A model generated the notes under the pieces. It worked only from the letters and a program-made list of their open reading frames with translations, was not told the origin of the DNA and ran no database searches. A stretch of 64,000 nucleotides of DNA from Bolinopsis microptera (lineage: Eukaryota > Ctenophora > Tentaculata > Lobata > Bolinopsidae), in contig NC_087082.1 of the NCBI RefSeq assembly GCF_026151205.1, positions 4,071,408 to 4,135,407 on the forward strand, read 5' to 3'. This document shows, piece by piece, positions 55,576-64,000 of this stretch; the stretch's first letter is position 1; each line of letters starts with the position of its first letter. The translations under genes and the position numbers were made by a program.

Positions 55576-58500
55576 TTATGAGGAGTTAGCTCCGGGCTCT
55601 GTTACCGCGTCCAGCTGGATCTGACGGGGTCCTACCCTCATTAAATACAGTTTCCCAGAGCACGTCCCGATTACAGTCCCTTGCCAGGGCAAATGTCCGA
55701 ATCGCGCGATGTTTATCGGCATCTCGTCGTGGATTGAGATCTGGTTGAACTTGGGGGTAGATGAGGGCGGTTTGGTCATGGAGCGGGTCATGCGCTGTTT
55801 GTCGCTGAACTTCTTACGCGGGATCTCGTACGTTATTATCATCCCTGCGTGGTTCTCTCGCCCGTCAGTGTGGCGTGCGAATGCGACAATGTACTGAAAT
55901 ATGGGGTACAGATCAGTATAGGACACAGTAAAAGTTATAAAATCGACTAAAATGTCACCGAAACATGTCAGACATCGCAAACTACACCTGGCTCATAATA
56001 TCTGCTACCTCTCTCTCTCTCTCTCTGCTACCTCAACACCTTACTAACTGAAGCCCTTATCAATGACATGTGTTCCGTAATCCGTGTGGATGTCCAAAAT
56101 GCACCCCACACAAGACATTACATCACGGTGAGTAACCGAATCCGGGGAAATTAGTGCTCCGTAACCGTGACATTTACTTCTAATAATTTATCGGTTTTTG
56201 ATTTTACGCATGAGAAACTCAAGTCTCGGCATGATCATGAGCATATATAATACATTATTTCCACTGTGATATTATAATAATGCAATCGCGATCATTTTGT
56301 ACGTGGCGTTAAATTTACTGGATCTGATAAAATGTGAGATAATTCATTAACTGACACTAAATTCATCATTTAATATTAAAATGGGTAGTGTATGATATAT
56401 CATGTATTGTACACCATAACGGACTGATAATGTCAGCTAGGTTTCTGATAACGTTAGCCTGATTTCATATGCGAGAGAAACTGGAGAAAGCAAAACTTCC
56501 AGTTCTACTTCTGAAACTTCCAGTTCTTCTTTAGAACTAGGAAACTCTGGATCAGAAATGAAATTTCAATGAGAACCGCTGATAAGGCTGTGAATTGCCA
56601 GCTAAAAATATCAGGCGATTTTCTTCCATTTCGATAGAATTATCATGTATTAGTTGCTAAGTAGCCCGAAACAAATCACAGCGATCAAAATTAGGGTTTT
56701 AATGATAAGATGAAAAAACGGCGATACTGATTCTAGTTACATTAATTTAAGTTCGTGAGAATATTCGGAACATTTTCTTGAATTTTTTTCTTAGCAATGT
56801 GTAGCCGGTACCAGAGATCGTCATTTTAACATTTAGAGCTGTGGTCCGTGGTAAGCCAGCAGAAAACATGATAGAAAGTTCTTTGAGGTAAAGAACTTGT
56901 ACTAGTTCCAAGAACTAGGATTTCTTCATTTACCAAACGGCTGATGGTTACATTAACCCTAGGGACCGTTGAACTATTACGTCAGAGATATTTTCAGCAA
57001 ATGTCATTCCACGACCCACGTACTACCACTAATCCGCTTAGTCACTACAGCAACTAACTGAGCCCTGTGTCACTAACCTGGCTAAAAGGAGTGATGCTGA
57101 TGCACACTAACCTGGTTAAAAGGAGTGATGCTGATGCACACTAACCTGGTTAAAAGGAGTGATGCTGATGCACACTAACCTGGTTAAAAGGAGTGATGCT
57201 GATGCACACTAACCTGGTTAAAAGGAGTGATGCTGATGCACACTCCTGGCTAAAAGGAGTGATGCTGATGCACACTAACCTGGTTAAAAGGAGTGATGCT
57301 GATGCACACTAACCTGGTTAAAAGGAGTGATGCTGATGCACACTAACCTGGTTAAAAGGAGTGATGCTGATGCACACTAACCTGGTTAAAAGGAGTGATG
57401 CTGATGCACACTAACCTGGTTAAAAGGAGTGATGCTGATGCACACTAACCTGGTTAAAAGGAGTGATGCTGATGCACACTAACCTGGTTAAAAGGAGTGA
57501 TGCTGATGCACACTAACCTGGTTAAAAGGAGTGATGCTGATGCACATGGGGATGTACTTGACACAGGTCCTCATGAGACACTGTTTGAAAGTGTCAGGAG
57601 AGAGACTGTAAACTGTAAGATAAAGTGTAGCTCCACCTCCGCAATCTTCTTTCTCTACAAGACACACGAACGAACCGTCCGGCGAAACTTGCAGGTTCAC
57701 ATTCGTTACCTGGCACAGGAACATTAACATGTCAGACAATGTATTATATAATCTTTCTAATGTTAGCTAGTTGATGGCTAAATAGATGTGAATACTGGTG
57801 GGGAGTCGATTCACCACACCACCAGTCTCTACATCTGTGAGCTCAGAAAATATCGTTAGGAATTTGCATTAAAAATATTGTATAAAAACTCGACTGAGTG
57901 GGAACCTCTGCTATTAATAGCTGTGACAAAAATAAATACCATTATAGCTGAGTTAGTGATTATGTTGTGGTCGGCGTCCCGTATGTCGGGCAGAACATCA
58001 TCCTCAAAATCCCAAACTTGTACGACGTGTTTACTAAACGCTCCTGAAAGATAAATCATATTCAATTTAACAATTAATTACACATAACTACATAACAATA
58101 ATTGTGTGATTAATTGCATGTTTAATTTATAATTATACACACAACATACTTACCAGCTTGACAGTTAGTACAAAGTGATCTGCTTTGCAATCGTAACTCC
58201 ATCTGATCTTGTTCTGTCCGTTCTGAGGGCGACATAATACGTTCAACACAAAATATAACCCCGTAAAACTCTGCACTAACATAGCTATCTTAGTACAACT
58301 ACTTTGATATTTCGCGAAAATCATGAAATGAAAATAGTTATTGTTATATATAATTTCAATGGGTCACTATACCAAGTCGAGGGTCTCTGAACATGCCTGT
58401 GTTTCCACTAGGCAGGTCTACAGGAGTGTGCCCTCGTGCTACTCGTTGTCCGTTTGGGTGATCTTGCGCGGAGCCGTGCGCATTGCGTTGAGTAGCGGGT

Positions 58501-61500
58501 TGATCGTGAGTAGAGCCGTGCGTAGCGCTATGTGCTGCACCATGCGCAGCGCGCTGGGAAGTAGAGTGGTCCTGTGCTGCTGCTGCACCGTGATGACCAG
58601 CAGCGGAGTCCGGTCTCAGTGGTACAGTGGTGGTAGTTGAGTCTATCCTAAGAGAAGCGGTCTGGGTGGTTGTTGTCTCAGTGGAGTCTAGACGGGGCTG
58701 GGGAGAGTGACGCCCAGCAGCTGGACTGGCAGTGCTGCTGCCACGTGGTGCACTAGAGTCTCCACCAGAGGAGGATCTCGTGCTGGGACCAGGGCTGCCC
58801 TCATCATCTGAAGAAGTGGGATGTTAGACTTAGTTTAAATACACAATCACAGCTTCGGTAACCCCTATATTTCAGCTGGTGCAAATTGTGAAACGTAAGT
58901 ATAAAGATGGTGCTCATGAAATTCATATTCCCCGCCCTCCTGGTCCAGTAGCGAGAAATAATTATACATTTCCAAAAGTCAAAACTTGTTTAAAATTATT
59001 GCTTTCGTTTTAAAATTATATAACGATCTCCCGTCTCAGGTGGGGGTGTCCATTTTACTCCCCCGGCCCCCAGTAGTGTTATGATATTGAATATTGATAC
59101 GTAGTAAGTATGTATGATACTCGCATATTCTATTATAATAGCTATAATATTACACAGCACATGACATAACTCGTCAAGTCGCTAAGCGCTAAACAATGTC
59201 ACGTGACAACCATGTGATGTCACGTGATTCAAATGAACACATTCGTCCCTCTTACTCGGTCACTGGTCAGTGTACACTTTTTGTTTTGCGAGCGTACTGC
59301 GTCTCTGCTGTAATTCAAGCCGTCCTAGTTTGACCTGAATTTAGTTTGCCCGCCATAACTTTAGTTTGTAGGTTGCGGTTGCAGGATCACTCTTTTGGAG
59401 ATAAATTCTACGATTGATCAGATGAATTTAATCTACCAAATATCTGTATCGTATATCTTCATTGCATATCAATATTATGACGCTAACAATGAATGACTGT
59501 AAAACCTTTCCCCGGTACCTTTTGTTAGCAGAATAAACTTACAGGGTGACACCTTGAACTGGTGGGCTGGAAACATACAATTATTGATACAAAACACCTT
59601 GAAGTGAGTACAAATTCCTGGGCCGTGGTAATAATATTTGTATAATTACTACATATAACATCAGTACAGATATTTCCAATATTTTGTAGAATTCTTCAGT
59701 TTATCTAATTCAGTTAAAGGGCTGCTTCTTGTTTATAAGTTGCGCACAATGAAATATCAAAGTGCATTCCAGATTTTGGAGTTGATTTTTGAGACTGTAT
59801 TAATCATTCGTTAGTTTTCTAATACTACGGAAATAGCTGGAACATTCGTAAATTGCTCGCCCTAAATGACACAAATTTCGTTTGGTATTACTATTTCTAA
59901 AAAACATTGGTGCCTTTATTACATTCATGTTTCGGATCTAACAGTCTGTAACAACAAAAAATATCGGTTATATTTATCGATGATTAATAAGATTATTTTA
60001 TTTCAGCTACTTTTGAAGTATGGAAAGATATCTAATAAACGGCAAAGAAATATTCGACAATTTCTGCAGCTCTTCTGAATATTATCCTGAAATGCTACCA
60101 AGAGCACCAGAGCAGACGTACGTAGATCGGTACCCCAAAGAAGATGAACCAGGAAGCAGTTTTAAACAGCAACGACAGCAACAGTCAGACTACGAAGCTG
60201 AAGTTAAGGTTTACCGAGCCTTGGAGAACTTAGAGGAGAAAGGTCTGGTCGTTCTTCATAACTTTGAGTTTACCCATTATCAATTTTGTTTGTGCGATAA
60301 AAGTCATGTGAGAGACAAAAAGAAGTGTAAGGGTTGCAAGAATTCCTCGAACAGAGAGGGGGAGTGCGATTTCTTGGTGTTAGGTCCAGAATTTTGTGTT
60401 ATAATCGAAGTGAAAAACATTTCACATATTGGATTCAAGTCAAATGATCCTGGTACAGTGGATGAGATGGAAAAACAGTCGCTAGCGTTAGTTGGAACGT
60501 TCAGAAAATCAGCCGAACAACGAGATAAAATAGCAACTCTGATCAAATGTATTGACATGGACACAACCATTCTTCAGTTCACAGCATATCCTAATTTTAG
60601 TAAACTGTTCAAAGAACAGTTTCAGTGTAGTCAGAATATGGATCTCCGCTTATATGATACCGAACTGTCGACTATCATTGATCAAGAAGATTTATCGGGT
60701 TTTCACGGTGACTCAAACAGTCTAGAAAGTTTTGGTGCTTGGTGGAAGTGTAATGTAACACATGCAATAAGTTGTATTAGAAAAAGAACTGAGCAACCAG
60801 AGAGCAGAGGTAATTCCCACGATAAAGTTAGGAATATGATACTTGCTATTTGGGCCACAGAGAAAACCAAATGTGATCAGTCCAGGTGTAGTTTAGGTAG
60901 GTGCATCATGGATACTGACAAGCTACTTCGAGAGGGACAGATCACTCTACAGCTTAAAAAGGGCAAAAAACGTGATAGAAATCCTGGTGTTTTACAAGCT
61001 CCGGAGGTTATAAGAGATTACATTGCAGTTCAAAATCTCACACTAGAACAGAGTCTCGTCTTTGAATCTGAAGAAAGCCTCTTGTGGATCAATGGACCCG
61101 CAGGGGCCGGCAAAACTGTTTTGTTGTGTGGGAAGATGATACAACTTGCACAATCTGATATGGAAAACAAAATCGTGCTTTTGAGATTTACTGGAAAAGG
61201 GAATAATTCCCAGCTTTACCAACGTGCATTAGATAAAGCTAATGTACAATATGAAGAGATGATTGCGGTAACTATATATGACAATGAAGCGGCCTCGTAT
61301 TCACAACTCGGAGAACTTATATCAGATAAGGAAAGTCAAGTTATCATCATAAATATGATTGATTATAACGGAAACTTCGAACTTATAACAGCTTTACTCA
61401 GTTCAATAACGAGTTGTTACTTATTTGTTGATGACATCCAGTTGCTTTTGTATTATAGCTCGGTCGAGGATTGTGGCCAAGTGATAGACATGTTGTTCAG

Positions 61501-64000
61501 GTTATCATCTAGTCGGAATGTTTGGATTGCTGGTGATTTGGTTCAAGGCTATTACTACGAGGACGCACATATCGTGAACTTAGTAGATGTAATCGGTGAT
61601 AAATTACATCCAGGTCAGAGGACAACTTTGTCAATGAGTTTAAGAAATACTTTTGATTTGTCGAACATCTTATCTGTTATCAGGGAAAAATTTATCGGAT
61701 CAATTGCAAATAGACCAGAAATATTCAGAATGATTTTACCGACACAAATTCCGGGCCATTTCATACATGGCCCAAAAACTGTCATACATATTTTAGATAA
61801 GTTCGATGTTGATAAGTTTAATTACGTTTTGAACACAGAATTAGATAAGATATTTAGAGTTAAAAATGAATTTATTAATTCTGACATAGGTTTAGTTTAC
61901 AATTATGTTACAAGCGATATAGAATCAGTTATTCAAGAAACTGTAAAGAAGAGGCGTGATGATACCGGTAACGAGATTGGAGTATGTCACAGTGAAACCA
62001 GTTCCTCGTCCGAGTGGCCAGCTGTAATTGTGCTGCACGAAATGACGAGGTACAGTGAGAGGGATCTGACAATACTTTACTTAGCTATATCACGAGCACG
62101 TGTCCACTGCTCTGTTATTTTATACCCCTTAGAGGGTACAACTTTGGAGGATAACATACAAATGATGATCTATTTGCCGGATAGACTGAAGAGTTATGCT
62201 CAGATCATACGACATAAGAATGGAGGGAAATAGTTCTGGATACTGTTGGGAGCTTCTGAATAAATGAGCTTTTGGTCAGCGAGGCACTTCATAACATACT
62301 TTCAATGGCATATTTTTCTCTGGTACACTGTTTTCGCGGGAAGCCGTGTTAAAGTTGATGTCGTGGTGTCAGTAAAATAGTAACAGATATATAAACATTA
62401 AACATGTATAATAAATATATTGTCTCACTTAACTATAGTAAGATATATACGTTTAATTAATTATATATTTTTAAAATAATGAGTATAATAACTGCTTCGC
62501 TAATAACGAGTGACATTTTTAATTGGTTATCATTTAATTTACAAAAATGAGCCTACGTTCTAATTAAAAGTAAACAGAAATTTGCAATCGTTTGGTTAAT
62601 GAATAGTCGTGGCTAATATAAAATATATTATAAAGTAACCTTGGCTAGCACCACTATTGGCAGTGGAGAAGGACCTCTTTTGTCCAGCGTATATAAGTTT
62701 GTTGAGCGCATTCTTTACTGTATTAAGCTTGCTGTAACGTCCGGTTTTAGGGCGTTTTGGAGTCCACGTTTCCACCTTGACCTCGGGAACTGGGGAAGCT
62801 GCAGCCGGGATCACCGGAGTGGGGACTACTCGTCTTATTGCTGTGACTAGGTACCTACCGTACGGGTCAAACAGCACTCCTCTGTAAACGGAAACATATA
62901 TTAATTAATATGCATGAATGTTAATTATAATATGAAAGCTAATTATAATATGATTGTTATTATATCATTAATGTTATTTAGTATTATTAATAATAATGTC
63001 AATGATTTTAATTAATAATATTGATTAATAATTAACAATGGTATTAATAAGCTAAATCAACTTTATTATATATGATATCGCGAATAATAATATCATCTTT
63101 ATCACTTTTTCATCAAACAGCAAAAATGATCTAAAAATCTTATCAATGCTGTTATCTATGCCAATACAATCCATAATGCACTTGTTGCACTTTGTTATGT
63201 CTTTAATTTCACCCAGCTCAATTTAATAAAATTCATCAATAGTTTATTTTAAAAATAGCATCATAACGTCAACATTAAATCAGCAATTCAGTGATTTTAA
63301 GAATAAAGTGTTCATAACTTGATAAATCCTATAATTTTAACAAGAACAAGATAAGAATAAAAGCAAGTACCTGATTCTCTCACTCTCGTGCTCGGTAAAC
63401 ACAGTATTGATTGGTTGGGAGGGTTGTTTAGATTCAATGTCCCACAGGGTGAGCTGCCTACATCTGCTTGCCACCAAATGTCTCCCATTAGGGTGGAATG
63501 CTATTGAGCCAATTGGGAGGTGAACAACTGAGTGCATAACCTGAGCAAACGAGAATTATATTTAAATTGAGGGTAATTTTTATTAACGTGGCAAAACTTA
63601 CTCTGAATTTTAATTAAAAAGATACCAAATATGGTTAATAACCTCATGAGTGGTGGGTTGTTGAAGAAAAGGGCACAGTTGGTGCATTTTGGTGCCCATC
63701 ATGGACTGTAAGTTCCAAAGGAAGACCTGACCTGCCAAACACCCACTAGCTAGGATGTACCGGTTTTTGGGGTGGAACTGCAGGCTTATTGGAGATCTGA
63801 CATGACCCCGCAACGTGTGGGTCAGACCAAACGGCTCGTAGCTGGTAAAATATTATTTTGTAAACAAATAGCAGTAAATGAAGCATTTAAATTGCTTGGA
63901 TGCAAAGATGATATCTACATGATGCTATACAGAACAAATTCACTTTAGGAATAGCTAATGATTATTTTAGATTCATTTCTAACAAAATGTTGTTAAATAC
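55576..64000 (-). CDS. AMBRA1: AMBRA1, autophagy and cullin-4 ligase adaptor (5' end outside window)
   Basis: AMBRA1 is a WD40 protein that regulates Beclin-1-dependent autophagy and serves as a DDB1-CUL4 substrate receptor. Exons in the window, minus strand: 63841-63643, 63540-63371, 62881-62640, 58807-58373, 58222-58154, 58043-57940, 57709-57518 and 55893-55576 (stop). All junctions are GT-AG and in phase. The upstream exons carry WD repeats (LRGHVRSPISLQFHPKNRYI..VFLWNL; IAFHPNGRHL..LTLWDI; VLFDPYGRYLVTAI). Then come a Ser/Thr/His/Ala-rich linker (58807-58373) and C-terminal propeller blades (KHVVQVWDFEDDVLPDI; VNLQVSPDGSFVCLV; YIPMCISITPFNQYIVAFAR). The first exons lie beyond 64000. The donor at 57518 sits at the edge of a minisatellite made from that junction. 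An antisense gene lies in the 62639-58808 intron. Confidence 0.87.
55894..57069. other. AMBRA1 intron
   Basis: AT-rich intron sequence with a (CT)n run at 56011-56025. No nested gene is recognised. Confidence 0.5.
57075..57550. repeat. 34-bp minisatellite built from an AMBRA1 exon-intron junction
   Basis: About 14 copies of CACTAACCTGGTTAAAAGGA followed by GTGATGCTGATGCA. One copy near 57240 has lost AAC. On the minus (AMBRA1) strand each unit reads ..ACTCCTTTTAACCAG|GTTAGTG.., and the outermost unit is the last 27 coding bases of the exon ending at 57518 plus the first 7 of its intron. The array therefore repeats a working 5' splice site into the intron. A read-through beyond the first copy meets a TAA in the next unit. 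Confidence 0.95.
58808..60004. other. AMBRA1 intron and upstream region of the NERD-helicase gene
   Basis: AT-rich sequence without a recognised exon. GTCACGTGAC-type E-box motifs cluster at 59197-59226. A TTTTATTTCAG acceptor closes the region at 60006, 13 nt before the next gene's start codon. Confidence 0.45.
60020..62233 (+). CDS. NERD-nuclease and SF1-helicase fusion protein, intronless
   Basis: A 737-residue single-exon frame. N-terminal NERD (PD-(D/E)XK nuclease) domain: E61 in SDYEAEVKVYRAL, a Cys cluster (C90, C92, C103, C106) that may bind zinc, then ECDFLVLGP with D117 and IIEVKN with E130/K132, the expected catalytic set. After a linker comes an SF1-type ATPase: Walker A GPAGAGKT (359-366), Walker B LFVDDIQ (468-474), VWIAGDLVQG (501-510), SLRNT (540-544), EWPAVIVL (665-672) and motif VI YLAISRAR (687-694). 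It resembles DUF2075/Schlafen-type helicase modules and bacterial nuclease-helicase defence proteins. An immune or nucleic-acid-processing role is inference. It lies antisense in an AMBRA1 intron. TTTTATTTCAG ends 13 nt before the ATG, which supports expression. All key motifs look intact. Confidence 0.82.
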   Translation: MERYLINGKEIFDNFCSSSEYYPEMLPRAPEQTYVDRYPKEDEPGSSFKQQRQQQSDYEAEVKVYRALENLEEKGLVVLHNFEFTHYQFCLCDKSHVRDKKKCKGCKNSSNREGECDFLVLGPEFCVIIEVKNISHIGFKSNDPGTVDEMEKQSLALVGTFRKSAEQRDKIATLIKCIDMDTTILQFTAYPNFSKLFKEQFQCSQNMDLRLYDTELSTIIDQEDLSGFHGDSNSLESFGAWWKCNVTHAISCIRKRTEQPESRGNSHDKVRNMILAIWATEKTKCDQSRCSLGRCIMDTDKLLREGQITLQLKKGKKRDRNPGVLQAPEVIRDYIAVQNLTLEQSLVFESEESLLWINGPAGAGKTVLLCGKMIQLAQSDMENKIVLLRFTGKGNNSQLYQRALDKANVQYEEMIAVTIYDNEAASYSQLGELISDKESQVIIINMIDYNGNFELITALLSSITSCYLFVDDIQLLLYYSSVEDCGQVIDMLFRLSSSRNVWIAGDLVQGYYYEDAHIVNLVDVIGDKLHPGQRTTLSMSLRNTFDLSNILSVIREKFIGSIANRPEIFRMILPTQIPGHFIHGPKTVIHILDKFDVDKFNYVLNTELDKIFRVKNEFINSDIGLVYNYVTSDIESVIQETVKKRRDDTGNEIGVCHSETSSSSEWPAVIVLHEMTRYSERDLTILYLAISRARVHCSVILYPLEGTTLEDNIQMMIYLPDRLKSYAQIIRHKNGGK
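62234..62639. other. 3' flank of the NERD-helicase gene
   Basis: AT-rich sequence between the stop at 62231-62233 and the AMBRA1 exon ending at 62640. Nothing else is recognised. Confidence 0.5.
62882..63370. other. AMBRA1 intron
   Basis: Very AT-rich intron with short TTAATAATA-type repeats at 62900-63080. No exon. Confidence 0.6.

Overview
This is eukaryotic DNA from an animal. Genes are split by short GT-AG introns, the DNA between them is AT-rich and full of transposon remnants and satellites, and the recognisable proteins are animal ones (AMBRA1, PDSS2, ESCO, MSH4, SmD3, a class A GPCR). Penelope-like elements, CR1/Jockey-type LINE remnants, and a splice acceptor just upstream of most start codons suggest an early-branching marine invertebrate that uses spliced-leader trans-splicing. 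A hydrozoan cnidarian fits best and a ctenophore is possible. The species cannot be told from the sequence. I see no tRNA, rRNA or CRISPR array.

Layout. 1-5.9 kb: mostly repeats, with a 31-bp minisatellite carrying an inserted fold-back element. 5979-37129 (minus): one meiotic gene, MSH4, whose 19 exons I could trace with consistent splice phases apart from one 1-nt break. Its introns hold at least six other genes: three related cysteine-rich secreted or membrane proteins (8.8-12.0 kb), a rhodopsin-family GPCR (15.2-17.4 kb), a LamG/coiled-coil extracellular protein (26.5-28.4 kb) and an intronless SGNH-like ORF (33.6-35.0 kb). They also hold a LINE, a Penelope-like fragment, a long palindrome and a hAT MITE. 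37.5-43.3 kb: transposon territory, including a Penelope-like fragment inserted in a LINE. 43.3-50.2 kb (plus): a tight row of SNRPD3 (SmD3), a likely SYCE2 and ESCO (cohesin acetyltransferase). 51.3-52.5 kb (minus): intronless PDSS2. 55.6 kb to the right edge (minus): the 3' part of AMBRA1, with an antisense, intronless NERD-nuclease/SF1-helicase gene (60.0-62.2 kb) in one of its introns.

Themes. Three of the host genes act on meiotic or cohesed chromosomes: MSH4 (crossovers), SYCE2 (synaptonemal complex) and ESCO (cohesion). SmD3 is a spliceosome core protein, PDSS2 makes the ubiquinone tail and AMBRA1 is an autophagy/ubiquitin-ligase receptor. The most unusual signals are (i) the 3' splice acceptor placed 2-13 nt before most initiation codons, (ii) two minisatellites whose unit contains a 5' splice site, one of them clearly copied from an AMBRA1 exon-intron junction, (iii) the NERD-helicase gene, which resembles bacterial nuclease-helicase defence proteins, and (iv) the dense nesting of unrelated genes inside MSH4 introns.
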